Shown here piece after piece: positions 8,456 to 15,141 of a stretch of 37,144 nt of DNA. Positions within the stretch are counted from its first letter, which is position 1, and the number at the start of each line of letters is the position of its first letter. The stretch comes from a virus. The translations under genes and the position numbers were made by a program. The notes under the pieces are model-generated. The model was not told where the DNA came from. It worked only from the letters and a program-made list of their open reading frames with translations, and ran no database searches. The stretch is from positions 1 to 37,144 of the IMG/VR virus record IMGVR_UViG_3300033979_000319, one strand, 5' to 3'.

Positions 8456-9151
8456 ATTGACCCACTAACCCTTCTTGCCGCTGCAAACGCCGCAGTCGCG
8501 GCGGTCAAGAAGGGCTGCCAGCTTTACAAGGACATCAAGGGCGCCAGCGGCGAGGTGTCAGAAGTACTGAAGGATTTGCGTGCGCAGTTCGATAAAGTAA
8601 CGGGCGGCAATCCGACCGTCGAGCAGAAACAGAAGTACAACGCCGAGGTGCAGCGCGTCCAGGAGATCGCTAAGGCCGATCCGAACGACGTGTACACCGA
8701 GATTGGCAACCAGTTGGGCGCGTTGATGGACTCGTATGACGCGTTGAGCAAGGCGCTGTTAGCCGAGCAGGTAGAAGGCAAGAAAGTGTACAAGGGTGAG
8801 GAAAGCATCGGTCGCCGGGCGCTGCGCCGTATCATCATCACGACACGATTAGATGCCATGCTGGCGGAGATACGCGAAACGATGGTGTACCGTAGCCCGC
8901 CAGAATTGGGCTCACTTTGGAGCAAGTTTGAAGAGATGTGGCAGACCATCGTGGCCGAGCAAGATCAGGCACACGCAGAAGAGCTTAAACTGATTCAGAT
9001 GGCGAGATGGCGACGCAAAAGAAAAATAGCGGAACTAAGAGCCAAAATAACATGGATTTCGGCGGTCGTTTTCGTAGTGCTGTGGGGAGTGGGACTAATG
9101 TGGCTAACGACAAGAAGCGCGATGATGAAGACGTCCCTTGGTCACTACTGA
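8456..9151 (+). CDS. membrane-anchored phage protein with an ATT start
   Basis: A 231-residue protein if read from the ATT at 8456, giving (M)DPLTLLAAANAAVAAVKKG. Next comes a helical domain (QLYKDIKGASGEVSEVLKDL...), a charged middle and a C-terminal membrane segment (KITWISAVVFVVLWGVGLMWL). No ATG, GTG or TTG lies near the natural N-terminus; the first is a GTG at 8555 inside the helical domain. A GGAG at 8446-8449 sits six bases before the ATT, so initiation at ATT fits well. I have seen this N-terminus in other environmental phages with ATG. It precedes the lysis genes; function is unknown. Confidence 0.7.
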   Translation: MDPLTLLAAANAAVAAVKKGCQLYKDIKGASGEVSEVLKDLRAQFDKVTGGNPTVEQKQKYNAEVQRVQEIAKADPNDVYTEIGNQLGALMDSYDALSKALLAEQVEGKKVYKGEESIGRRALRRIIITTRLDAMLAEIRETMVYRSPPELGSLWSKFEEMWQTIVAEQDQAHAEELKLIQMARWRRKRKIAELRAKITWISAVVFVVLWGVGLMWLTTRSAMMKTSLGHY

Positions 9152-9312
9152 TCACCGTCATGGCAGTGCTACTGACTTTCTTTATCGTCATGCCCATATT
9201 GGCGTTCATGTATTACGACATGTATGTCGCAACGCAGGCGGCGGTGCAAGAGGTTAAGAAAATGCGGGAATTGCGGCGTGAAATTCAAGTTGAAAGGATG
9301 TACGGCAGATGA
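9007..9312 (+). CDS. single-span membrane protein, holin or virion accessory candidate
   Basis: A 101-residue protein with one strong transmembrane segment (SLLITVMAVLLTFFIVMPILAF) at about residues 46-67, followed by a charged amphipathic helix. It overlaps the previous gene by 145 bases in another frame, which is long for this genome. A start at the internal ATG 9052 (MDFGGRF) would shorten the overlap to 100 bases; neither start has a good Shine-Dalgarno. The stop overlaps the endolysin start (ATGA), so translational coupling to lysis is likely. Whether it acts as a holin cannot be told from sequence. Confidence 0.6.
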   Translation: MATQKKNSGTKSQNNMDFGGRFRSAVGSGTNVANDKKRDDEDVPWSLLITVMAVLLTFFIVMPILAFMYYDMYVATQAAVQEVKKMRELRREIQVERMYGR

Positions 9313-9929
9313 TTACCGAAGCCCAACTACGTCAGATCATTCCACAGAATAAGTACGTCGAGTACTGGCACCGCGCGCTTGCGCAACTCTTTCCCGATTA
9401 CGACATCAACACCCCGAAGCGCATGGCGGCGTTCTTAGCCCAGTGTGCGCATGAGTCGGGTGGCTTTTCCAGCATCGTCGAAAACCTTAACTACAAACCC
9501 CAGGCGCTGCGGCGCTTATTCCCGAAATATTTTTCTGACGATGTCACAGCTAATCAGTATTGCGCGCGGCCTAACAAACAAGAGGCCATTGCAAATCTTA
9601 TCTATGCTAACCGTATGGGCAACGGCAATGAGTCTAGCGGGGACGGTTATCGTTTTCGCGGCCGTGGGCTTATTCAGCTTACTGGACGATCAAACTATCA
9701 GGCTTTTGCTGACTCCCTGGAGATGAGCATCGACGACGTGCCAGAGTACTTAGGCACGTTCGAAGGCGCAGCGCAGAGCGCCTGCTGGTTCTGGGAGACG
9801 AACAACCTGAACAAGTTTGCGGACGCCGGCGATATTCTTGGCATGACCAAGCGCATCAATGGCGGCACCATCGGACTCGAGGATAGGAAAAAACACTATG
9901 ATCATGCGCTTCATATTTTTGGCGCTTAG
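9309..9929 (+). CDS. endolysin, glycoside hydrolase family 19
   Basis: A 206-residue chitinase-like (GH19) lysozyme that would cleave the glycan strands of peptidoglycan during lysis. The catalytic glutamate is visible as Glu49 in CAHESGGF. The family signatures YANRMGNGNESSGDGYRFRG and RGLIQLTGRSNY lie at about residues 99-130, and the C-terminal ACWFWETNNLNKFAD and KRINGG motifs are present. No signal peptide or SAR anchor is seen, so export probably depends on a holin. Neighbouring small membrane proteins (9007-9312, 10098-10532) are the holin candidates. Length is typical of phage GH19 enzymes. Confidence 0.93.
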   Translation: MITEAQLRQIIPQNKYVEYWHRALAQLFPDYDINTPKRMAAFLAQCAHESGGFSSIVENLNYKPQALRRLFPKYFSDDVTANQYCARPNKQEAIANLIYANRMGNGNESSGDGYRFRGRGLIQLTGRSNYQAFADSLEMSIDDVPEYLGTFEGAAQSACWFWETNNLNKFADAGDILGMTKRINGGTIGLEDRKKHYDHALHIFGA

Positions 9930-10101
9930 TCTGATCGGCGTCGTCTGGCTGGTCGGCTGCGAAGACCGCTTCCGCTATCCTTGCCAGGATAACAAGAACT
10001 GGAACAGGCCCGAATGCCAACGCCCGACCTGCGCTGTGACCGGCACCTGCCCAGATCAGCTAGTGCCCGCGTCTGACTTCAAGCCGGAGGAACAAAAATG
10101 A
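9898..10101 (+). CDS. small phage lipoprotein
   Basis: A 67-residue lipoprotein starting MIMRFIFLALS, with a hydrophobic signal and a lipobox LVGC placing the acylated cysteine at about residue 20. The mature part is Cys- and Pro-rich (DRFRYPCQDNKNWNRPECQR, then PTCAVTGTCPD), a pattern I recognise in lysis regions of environmental podophages. The start at 9898 is chosen because AGGA lies nine bases before it and the lipoprotein signal begins there; an upstream start at 9859 would bury the signal. It overlaps the endolysin 3' end and the holin candidate start (ATGA). Confidence 0.8.
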   Translation: MIMRFIFLALSLIGVVWLVGCEDRFRYPCQDNKNWNRPECQRPTCAVTGTCPDQLVPASDFKPEEQK

Positions 10102-10532
10102 AATGGACACCTGATCTAATCGACAGCGTTATCAAGCTAATCATTGGCGCCACCTTCTGTCTGGTGCTGTTAATGATGTCGAGCTTGGCCATGTATTCGG
10201 TCGTGTTCGTAACGCAGCCGATGGTGGGCATTGCGCCAGCGGACAAGCAGTTCTTTATGTTGCTCTCCGATATGTCGAAATACATATTGGGCGCGCTGGC
10301 AACGCTCTTGGCCATCAAAGGAAAAGATGGCGTTGCCAAATTGATCGACCCACCGCCTGGCGTATCTAAGGCCAGCGACTGGACAGATCCGACGCCACCT
10401 AAGACGCCGCCGCCGTCGCCGACTCATGCGCCGGTGCAGCGCGTTGAGCCGCAACTCGCCTCGGCACCTGTCGTCACCGGTTTCGGCGGCAAGGCAGCGC
10501 CGCCCCCAGCACCTCAACCTGAGATTGAATAG
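10098..10532 (+). CDS. holin-like two-span membrane protein
   Basis: A 144-residue protein with two hydrophobic segments: about residues 13-37 (LIIGATFCLVLLMMSSLAMY...) and about 55-73 (MSKYILGALATLLAIKGK). A long Pro-rich soluble tail (TPPKTPPPSPTHAPV...APPPAPQPEIE) follows. Position after the endolysin and lipoprotein, small size and the membrane topology make it the best holin candidate. The short N-terminus before the first span and the Pro-rich tail are similar to several phage holins that carry extended periplasmic or cytoplasmic tails. Start is coupled to the lipoprotein stop. Confidence 0.65.
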   Translation: MKWTPDLIDSVIKLIIGATFCLVLLMMSSLAMYSVVFVTQPMVGIAPADKQFFMLLSDMSKYILGALATLLAIKGKDGVAKLIDPPPGVSKASDWTDPTPPKTPPPSPTHAPVQRVEPQLASAPVVTGFGGKAAPPPAPQPEIE

Positions 10533-10541
10533 GAGATCGTC

Positions 10542-10709
10542 ATGAAGAAACTCGTTGCACTTATTGCGTTTGTGCCGATGGTGGCGTTTGCCGGCGGTGA
10601 GATGAAGAAAGTCTGCCGCACCGAGAAGGTCAAGGGTAAGGACACCGAGGTCTGCAAGACCATCAAGGTCCATAAAAAGCTCGAAGGCACGAAGGTACCA
10701 CCAAAGTGA
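10542..10709 (+). CDS. small exported protein with two cysteines
   Basis: A 55-residue protein with a clear Sec signal peptide (MKKLVALIAFVPMVAFAGG, cleavage probably after AFA). The mature remainder is a short Lys-rich peptide of about 37 residues with two cysteines (VCRTEKVKGKDTEVCK) that could form a disulfide. The start has AGGAG eight bases upstream. Placement in the lysis region suggests a periplasmic role, but there is no recognisable domain. Confidence 0.75.
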   Translation: MKKLVALIAFVPMVAFAGGEMKKVCRTEKVKGKDTEVCKTIKVHKKLEGTKVPPK

Positions 10710-10717
10710 GGTGACAC

Positions 10718-11302
10718 ATGGATGATGCGTTAAAAAAATTGACCAATCTGTTAGTAGAAGGCGCGGTTAAAAGCTACGGCGCGGTTGCTGATAGGGCTAA
10801 AATGCCGTCGAACAAACGCCTGTACTTAGAGACGTTTGCAGACGAGAACAAGTCGCCTATAACAGAGCGAAATTTTACCGAACAGGAGCTACAAACTATT
10901 GCGGCACTTATCCGCGCGAAACAAGCGACGGATCCTTACGGTCTTTCCGGCGTCATTCAATATAAAGATTACGCTCCATTTATGACGGAAAAAGAAACTT
11001 CGCAGTCTTCGGGAGTGAACGCAGGAACGCGCAATCCTTTTGAGAACATACGCACAAGTCTAGGCCAGTTTAGGTATGTAATAGACCCTAATACTGGGGC
11101 GGCGCGTGTTTTAGACCAGTATGATTTTAATCGCTTACCAGAGACTAGATTTAACCAAGCTATGTCTAGAGGTGATTACGTAGTAAACACTTTAGACCCT
11201 TACGCTATTTTGCGTATATACGCCGGCGAACGTATGCCCCCAGGAACAGGTAGGCCAGTTGAATTAAATATACCCGGCCTGTTTAGCGGGGTTAAAAAAT
11301 GA
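10718..11302 (+). CDS. hypothetical protein, AT-richer insertion in the lysis region
   Basis: A 194-residue soluble protein with no signal peptide and no domain I recognise. It begins with a helix (DDALKKLTNLLVEGAVKSYG). Later segments such as DPYGLSGVIQYKDYAPF, NPFENIRTSLGQFRYVIDPN and NTLDPYAILRIYAGERMPPG resemble short motifs of phage virion proteins of unknown function. Codon use is AT-richer than in the flanking lysis genes, which suggests separate acquisition. The start follows GAGGTGACAC; the stop overlaps the Rz start (ATGA). Confidence 0.65.
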   Translation: MDDALKKLTNLLVEGAVKSYGAVADRAKMPSNKRLYLETFADENKSPITERNFTEQELQTIAALIRAKQATDPYGLSGVIQYKDYAPFMTEKETSQSSGVNAGTRNPFENIRTSLGQFRYVIDPNTGAARVLDQYDFNRLPETRFNQAMSRGDYVVNTLDPYAILRIYAGERMPPGTGRPVELNIPGLFSGVKK

Positions 11303-11793
11303 ACCCCTATTTTCTTGCTGGTGCCGTTATCGCGGTGGTCGTTGCGGGCGGCGCTGGCTACGTCAAGGGGACGTCGCACGGCAAGATGGTCGTGCAGGCC
11401 GAGTGGGACGCCGAGCGCATCAAGCAGCAGGCAGAACACGCGAAGGCGTTACAGGCGTCGATTGAAAAACAACAGGCGATCCAGGCGGACGCTGATCACT
11501 TGAGACAGGAGAAAGATCGTGAAACGCGTGATTTGCTTGCTAGGAATACCGCTCTTAACAACAGCCTGCGCAACCGCGCCGAGCGCCCCACCACCGAAGC
11601 CGGTGCCGTGCCCGGTGCCACCGGTACTGGATCAGGCGGTTGTACCCCAAGAGAGCTTTACCGACAGGATAGCGAAGTGGTTGTTGGACTCGCCAGAGAA
11701 GCCGACGAAGTCCGGCTCGCCCTCAAGCAGTGCTACGCCCAGTACGAAGCCGTCCGGCTCAAACTAGGCGGCGGCGCAATTGCTGGCAGATGA
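11299..11793 (+). CDS. Rz: Rz-like inner membrane spanin
   Basis: A 164-residue i-spanin candidate. It has an N-terminal transmembrane segment (PYFLAGAVIAVVVAGGAGYVKG), a long charged coiled coil (about residues 38-95, rich in Glu, Gln, Lys) and a C-terminal part with two cysteines (GGCTPRELYRQDSEVVV...KQCYAQYEAVR). Spanins join inner and outer membrane at the last step of Gram-negative lysis. A complete Rz1-type lipoprotein gene lies inside it in another frame, the classical nested arrangement. Its 3' end overlaps the convergent leftward gene 11759-11938 by 35 bases. Confidence 0.85.
   Translation: MNPYFLAGAVIAVVVAGGAGYVKGTSHGKMVVQAEWDAERIKQQAEHAKALQASIEKQQAIQADADHLRQEKDRETRDLLARNTALNNSLRNRAERPTTEAGAVPGATGTGSGGCTPRELYRQDSEVVVGLAREADEVRLALKQCYAQYEAVRLKLGGGAIAGR
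11519..11767 (+). CDS. Rz1: Rz1-like outer membrane spanin lipoprotein (nested in Rz)
   Basis: An 82-residue Pro-rich lipoprotein wholly inside the Rz gene in another frame. It has the signal MKRVICLLGIPLLTTAC with lipobox LTTAC (acylated Cys at residue 17). A Pro-rich stretch follows (APSAPPPKPVPCPVPPVLDQ), as expected for o-spanins. The start is a GTG at 11519 with AGGAG seven bases upstream. The C-terminal third is Ser/Thr/Pro-rich low complexity forced by the overlapping frame. Confidence 0.83.
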   Translation: MKRVICLLGIPLLTTACATAPSAPPPKPVPCPVPPVLDQAVVPQESFTDRIAKWLLDSPEKPTKSGSPSSSATPSTKPSGSN

Positions 11794-11938
11794 CGCGGTC
11801 GCGCGTCGTCATGATGACGGTATCGCGCGACCCGCACTCTACAGGTGACGGCCCCTTGGGTTCAGGTAAACCAATGGCCAGAAAAGCGAACGTCGCCAAC
11901 GCGATCGCCGCGTAGTACACCACCACAAGGTCTTTCAT
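11759..11938 (-). CDS. small membrane protein, last gene of the leftward block
   Basis: A 59-residue reading frame starting MKDLVVVYYAAIALATFAFL, with one N-terminal membrane segment and a short polar tail containing two cysteines (VECGSRDTVIMTTRDRVICQ). Its ATG overlaps the stop of the upstream leftward gene as ATGA, the junction type this genome uses for coupled genes, which is the best support. It runs tail-to-tail into Rz (35-base overlap) and Rz1 (9 bases). No homologue can be named with certainty. Confidence 0.6.
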   Translation of the reverse strand: MKDLVVVYYAAIALATFAFLAIGLPEPKGPSPVECGSRDTVIMTTRDRVICQQLRRRLV

Positions 11939-12150
11939 ATCCGCAGCAGTCTCCCGAAGAACTTGGTGAGGGACGACTCTTTATAGGGTTTCGTCCCCAG
12001 CACCACGTCCTGCATAAACCGCTCTTCAGGCGTCGACGCGCGCTGGAATAGTGGCGGATCGTAGAACACGCCAATCCTGACCTTGCCGGTGTCATACGGC
12101 GCAGGCTTTACCGCAGTGTTGTCTTGAACGAATCTTCCTTTATGTAACAT
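11935..12150 (-). CDS. hypothetical protein in the leftward block
   Basis: A 71-residue protein (MLHKGRFVQDNTAVKPAPYD...). The start at 12150 is chosen over an upstream ATG because AGGAG lies eight bases before it. It is Pro/Tyr/Phe-rich with a basic C-terminus (SLTKFFGRLLRI). No known domain is recognised. It overlaps its upstream neighbour by a few bases and its downstream neighbour by ATGA, so it belongs to the same leftward operon. Confidence 0.65.
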   Translation of the reverse strand: MLHKGRFVQDNTAVKPAPYDTGKVRIGVFYDPPLFQRASTPEERFMQDVVLGTKPYKESSLTKFFGRLLRI

Positions 12151-12385
12151 CGGTTTTTCTCCTATCTTCATTTGCCCGGCAAACGTCAACCTCTTTCTTT
12201 TTTATTAACGCTGCCTCCTCTTTAGTATAAACCGGCTCCGCGCCATTGACCGTTGCTTTCAGCCACACCTCGGCCGTGTAGGCATTGAACTTGCATTCCT
12301 TGCACCGGCGCTGGCGGCGCAGCCCGCCGGCCATGTTGATGACGTTGACGACATACGTCCGTTCCCCGCACTGCATACACTTCAT
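12140..12385 (-). CDS. zinc-ribbon protein
   Basis: An 81-residue protein with two Cys pairs, CMQC at residues 3-6 and CKEC at about 28-31, forming a zinc ribbon similar to the N-terminal domain of NrdR. A Lys/Glu-rich tail follows. It overlaps the stop of the upstream gene (ATGA). The second zinc-ribbon protein in this leftward block (14422-14640) has the same layout, so the two may be related. The likely role is nucleic acid binding or regulation, but no target can be named. Confidence 0.7.
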   Translation of the reverse strand: MKCMQCGERTYVVNVINMAGGLRRQRRCKECKFNAYTAEVWLKATVNGAEPVYTKEEAALIKKKEVDVCRANEDRRKTDVT

Positions 12386-12582
12386 GGTCGTACCGCCTTG
12401 GCCATGATCTCGATCCGCTCCCGTGCGTCGCGTAGGGCGCAGTAGCGTTGGTGCAGGCGCTGCAAAATGGAGCTGCGGCGCTCATGTATGGATTCGTGCG
12501 TCAGTAGCGCGAAGACCTCTTCCTCCGTCATGGACGGCAGGCGATCGTTAAGCGCGCGCCAACTTAAATGTTTCGTTTGCAA
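12382..12582 (-). CDS. small helical protein with a TTG start
   Basis: A 66-residue charged, helical protein (HLSWRALNDRLPSMTEEEVF...LQRLHQRYCALRDARERIEI). The start codon is TTG at 12582 with GAGG six bases upstream; no ATG is available nearby. The N-terminal WRALNDRLPSMTEEEVFALLTHE resembles short phage early proteins of unknown function. It sits in the leftward operon with start and stop overlaps on both sides. Confidence 0.6.
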   Translation of the reverse strand: MQTKHLSWRALNDRLPSMTEEEVFALLTHESIHERRSSILQRLHQRYCALRDARERIEIMAKAVRP

Positions 12583-12718
12583 TTCTGGCCTCTGTTCGTT
12601 GTAGTCTCTGATTTGCTCGGTATAAAGCCCGAGCCGCTTGGTTGTATTCCTTACTGCGCTGGCGGTATTCTGCCCGCGCTGCCTTGTGTTGCGCTTTCCA
12701 GTAATCCAGGCGCTTCAT
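12548..12718 (-). CDS. small basic coiled-coil protein
   Basis: A 56-residue Arg/Gln/Ala-rich helix (MKRLDYWKAQHKAARAEYRQ...). The start at 12718 has GGAGG five bases upstream and is preferred to an ATG eight codons earlier. It overlaps the next gene by 35 bases. Composition suggests a coiled coil or nucleic-acid-binding helix. No known family is recognised. Confidence 0.6.
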   Translation of the reverse strand: MKRLDYWKAQHKAARAEYRQRSKEYNQAARALYRANQRLQRTEARIANETFKLARA

Positions 12719-12738
12719 AGCTACCTCCGTAGACTTTA

Positions 12739-13098
12739 TCAAAATCGTAATGCTTCCGGCGTCGTCTGAATAAACTGCACGGCAGGAATTGCACGACGAT
12801 CGCCGTCTTGCAATTCAATATGTACGATGCCGTTTGATTGCGACCAGCAACCGCGCATTGCTTCGCTATACCGATTAACTTCAAACATCTTGTATCGGTT
12901 CCAACATACGCCGCCTTGTTCTGGTGTCAGCACGGCGCGGGTGCCAGCACCAGTTAAATAGACGGTATAGAGCACATTGGGCGCGGGTATTAAAACTGTC
13001 GCGCCTTTAGTCGGTGGCGGCGGCGCAGGCGGCGTTTCGACTAGCCTCACGCCAGCGAAAGCCGGCGCGGCCAGCAAGAGCAAAAGTAGGTATCTCAT
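12739..13098 (-). CDS. exported hypothetical protein
   Basis: A 119-residue protein with a textbook signal peptide (MRYLLLLLLAAPAFAG). A Pro-rich linker follows (ETPPAPPPPTKGATVLIPAP) and then a small domain with two cysteines (GGVCWNRYKMFEV, MRGCWSQSNGIVHIE). The start at 13098 has GGAGG seven bases upstream; the longer frame to 13200 would bury the signal. The start lies just inside the helicase 3' end. An exported protein inside an early DNA-metabolism block is odd; it may modify the envelope or block superinfection, but this is inference. Confidence 0.7.
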   Translation of the reverse strand: MRYLLLLLLAAPAFAGVRLVETPPAPPPPTKGATVLIPAPNVLYTVYLTGAGTRAVLTPEQGGVCWNRYKMFEVNRYSEAMRGCWSQSNGIVHIELQDGDRRAIPAVQFIQTTPEALRF

Positions 13099-14432
13099 TT
13101 CAATGCCTCCAATGCGATGTCTGAGATGGCTCGTTTGTCGTGCAGGGCAGCCCAGATTTTTTCGTCGACCGTTCTCTGTGCCATAAGGATATACACCCAT
13201 ACCTCTCGCAGTTGCCCGGAACGATGCAGACGTCCGACGGTCTGCTCGTACAGCTCAAGGGACCACGGTAGGGATATAAAAGCAATGCAGCTCCCTCCGT
13301 ACTGTAGGTTGAGTCCGTGTCCCGCGCTTTTCGGGTGAATGGCCATAAGCTCGACCAACCCTTTATTCCAACGCTCCACCGCGTCCACGTCATCCAATGT
13401 CTGAACCTGCGGATAGCGCCTTTTAATCTCCGCCAGTTCTTCCTCAAACTGGTAAACCAGGATCGTATTGGCATGTTGGTTTTCCTCCAAAAGGTCATGC
13501 AACAAATCGAACTTGTGACTGCTAAACCAAACCGCTTTCTTGGTGACGGTGAACTTGCCGGGCATGGCGCTGGCGAGTTTCGTCGTGTCGTAAACAAAAC
13601 CGGACGCCATCTGCTGGAGCTTGTTAGTCACCACGGCCGCGTTAGCCGCCACCGCCTGGGCGTCAGGAAAGTCCACCACGAAGTCGCGCTTCATCGTTTC
13701 ATACGGCTGACGATCGTCGATCTCGCAGCGCAGCTCGACAACATGACACGGCGGCAGTTTGTCCTTGTAGTCGCCCGGCTCCAGTAGGAACGTCGCCGGC
13801 TTGATGCGTCGCATGACCTGTTCCAGCGAGCCTTTGCGCGGCGCCCAGTCGCCGAAGTCGCGATTGGTGCAGACGAAGTACTGCTGCATGAACGCGCCCT
13901 TCGCACGGCCGAGTAGCTTCTCATCGACGATCTTGCACTGACCGAAGACGTCCTCCAGACCGTTACTGGTGAACGACCCGGTCAGACCCCAGCGCACTGG
14001 GAACTGTTCGATCACACGCTGCAACGCCTTGAAGCGTTTGCCTGATGGGTTCTTGAGTTTGGTCAGCTCGTCGAACACGATCGCGTCAAAGCCGCTCAAG
14101 TTTTGCCCGACCAACCATTGCAGGTTGTCGTAATTGATCACGACGATGTCATAACTTTTATCCGCCAGTACCTTCTGCCGCTCGGCGGACGTGCCAATGG
14201 CCACACCAAGTTTTAACGTCGACCACTTCGGCGCCTCGACCGGCCAAACGCTGGTGCAGACGCGTTTGGGCGCGAGTACAAGAAAACGCTGCGCGATCTT
14301 GTCTGCAATGATGTCGCCCATTGCGGTTAACGTGATCGCGGTCTTGCCGGCGCCCACAGGCGCCAACACCAACGCGCGGTCGTTCTCGTACAAGAAGTCG
14401 GCGGCCTCTTCCTGGTAAGGTCTAAGCTGCAT
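13095..14432 (-). CDS. SNF2-type superfamily 2 DNA helicase
   Basis: A 445-residue helicase/translocase. Visible motifs in order: Q-motif region RPYQEEAADFLYEN; Walker A LAPVGAGKT (about residues 23-31); motif II DELTKLKN (about 121-128, DELT in place of DEAH); motif III LTGSFTSN; and motif VI QTVGRLHRSGQ (about 397-407). The last is the SNF2/RapA form with an arginine finger. It would use ATP to move on duplex DNA during replication or recombination. The start has AGGTGGGG upstream. It lies downstream of a VRR-NUC nuclease; the two domain types often occur side by side or fused in phages, supporting a shared repair/recombination role. Confidence 0.92.
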   Translation of the reverse strand: MQLRPYQEEAADFLYENDRALVLAPVGAGKTAITLTAMGDIIADKIAQRFLVLAPKRVCTSVWPVEAPKWSTLKLGVAIGTSAERQKVLADKSYDIVVINYDNLQWLVGQNLSGFDAIVFDELTKLKNPSGKRFKALQRVIEQFPVRWGLTGSFTSNGLEDVFGQCKIVDEKLLGRAKGAFMQQYFVCTNRDFGDWAPRKGSLEQVMRRIKPATFLLEPGDYKDKLPPCHVVELRCEIDDRQPYETMKRDFVVDFPDAQAVAANAAVVTNKLQQMASGFVYDTTKLASAMPGKFTVTKKAVWFSSHKFDLLHDLLEENQHANTILVYQFEEELAEIKRRYPQVQTLDDVDAVERWNKGLVELMAIHPKSAGHGLNLQYGGSCIAFISLPWSLELYEQTVGRLHRSGQLREVWVYILMAQRTVDEKIWAALHDKRAISDIALEALK

Positions 14433-14640
14433 CTTTGCCCCACCTATTGGCGTGCTTTCTCATTTCGGCCATGTGTTCCGGCGTGCGGCGACCTGCGGCT
14501 ATTTCGCCGGTATCGACAACTTTTTCGTGCGTTGTAAACCGTATGCTGCAACTATCGCAAATGTGCCGCCGCATGACATATGATTTACGCTGGCGTGTGT
14601 CTATTACCGTTGACCGAGAATTACAGCTAGGACATTTCAT
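14422..14640 (-). CDS. NrdR-like zinc-ribbon protein
   Basis: A 72-residue protein with a zinc ribbon made of CPSC (residues 3-6) and CDSC (about 28-31), and the stretch STVIDTRQRKSYVMRRHICD that matches the N-terminal domain of the regulator NrdR. The ATP-cone domain of NrdR is absent, so it is not an NrdR orthologue. A charged tail follows. The start has GGAG eight bases upstream. It could act as a transcription co-factor or DNA-binding protein in the early leftward operon. Confidence 0.75.
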   Translation of the reverse strand: MKCPSCNSRSTVIDTRQRKSYVMRRHICDSCSIRFTTHEKVVDTGEIAAGRRTPEHMAEMRKHANRWGKDAA

Positions 14641-14849
14641 TTACACAGCTCCTTGATCGTTTTGATCGGCCAACCGGTCGCGTCGTGAATGCGCAGGATG
14701 ACGTGTGCGCGGATCGGCGTGTAGCGTGAACGATACCGACTAATGTTAGACGGCGACATCTTCAATGCGCGCGCTAACGCCGCGTCGTTTTTCAATTTGT
14801 AAATTTCTATGATTCGGTCGAACAACGGGTGAGGTATAAACGACGCCAT
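14637..14849 (-). CDS. HTH transcriptional regulator (Cro/CI-like)
   Basis: A 70-residue protein that is almost only a helix-turn-helix domain. NDAALARALKMSPSNISRYR (about residues 21-40) gives the two HTH helices, and ILRIHDATGWPIKTIKEL the C-terminal helices. It resembles short phage regulators of proteobacterial phages. AGGAG lies eight bases before the ATG. Being the second gene of the leftward early operon, it may repress the divergent promoters at 15113-15163; direct repeats there (cores at 15153 and 15182) are candidate sites. No dimerisation or cleavage domain is present, so lysogeny control of the lambda kind is not implied. Confidence 0.75.
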   Translation of the reverse strand: MASFIPHPLFDRIIEIYKLKNDAALARALKMSPSNISRYRSRYTPIRAHVILRIHDATGWPIKTIKELCK

Positions 14850-15106
14850 TCATCAATCTCCTGTAGGTTAATCAGTAACGCGTAGCGTTGTTGTAATTTG
14901 ATTACTTCGTCGCGAAACAATGCTTGCAAAGGTGCTAACCGTCCGCCCTTGGGTCGCTTCAATTCGATGAACCACGTCTCGCCGTTCGGCAGGCACACGA
15001 TCCGATCAGCAACCCCGCGCTGGTTGGGCGACTTGAATTTCCAAGCGCGGCCGCCCAAGGTTTCCACCGTCCACACCAAATAATTTTCGACTTCAGATTC
15101 GCGCAT
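14807..15106 (-). CDS. VRR-NUC domain nuclease
   Basis: A 99-residue stand-alone VRR-NUC nuclease of the PD-(D/E)XK fold. The N-terminal ESEVENYLVWTVETLGG, the core GVADRIVCLPNGETWFIELK (Asp in GVADR, Glu and Lys in IELK) and PLQALFRDEVIK are the family hallmarks. Such proteins cut branched or structured DNA. It is the first gene of the leftward early operon, ahead of an SNF2 helicase. The ATG at 15106 has no Shine-Dalgarno. A predicted -10 box ends seven bases before it, so the transcript may start at the A of the ATG and be leaderless. Confidence 0.88.
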   Translation of the reverse strand: MRESEVENYLVWTVETLGGRAWKFKSPNQRGVADRIVCLPNGETWFIELKRPKGGRLAPLQALFRDEVIKLQQRYALLINLQEIDEWRRLYLTRCSTES

Positions 15107-15112
15107 GTCCGA

Positions 15113-15141
15113 AATATAAAGGCTAAAAAAGTATTTGACAA
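15113..15141 (-). promoter_or_regulatory. leftward early promoter
   Basis: On the minus strand, TTGTCA (15136-15141) and TATATT (15113-15118) are separated by 17 bases, each one mismatch from the sigma-70 consensus. The predicted transcription start is about 15106, the first base of the VRR-NUC ATG. The -35 box overlaps that of the rightward promoter by five bases. Confidence 0.65.

Noticed and set aside
14637-14849. HTH protein as evidence of a temperate lifestyle
   Set aside because: It lacks a repressor C-terminal domain, and no integrase, excisionase or partition genes were seen.
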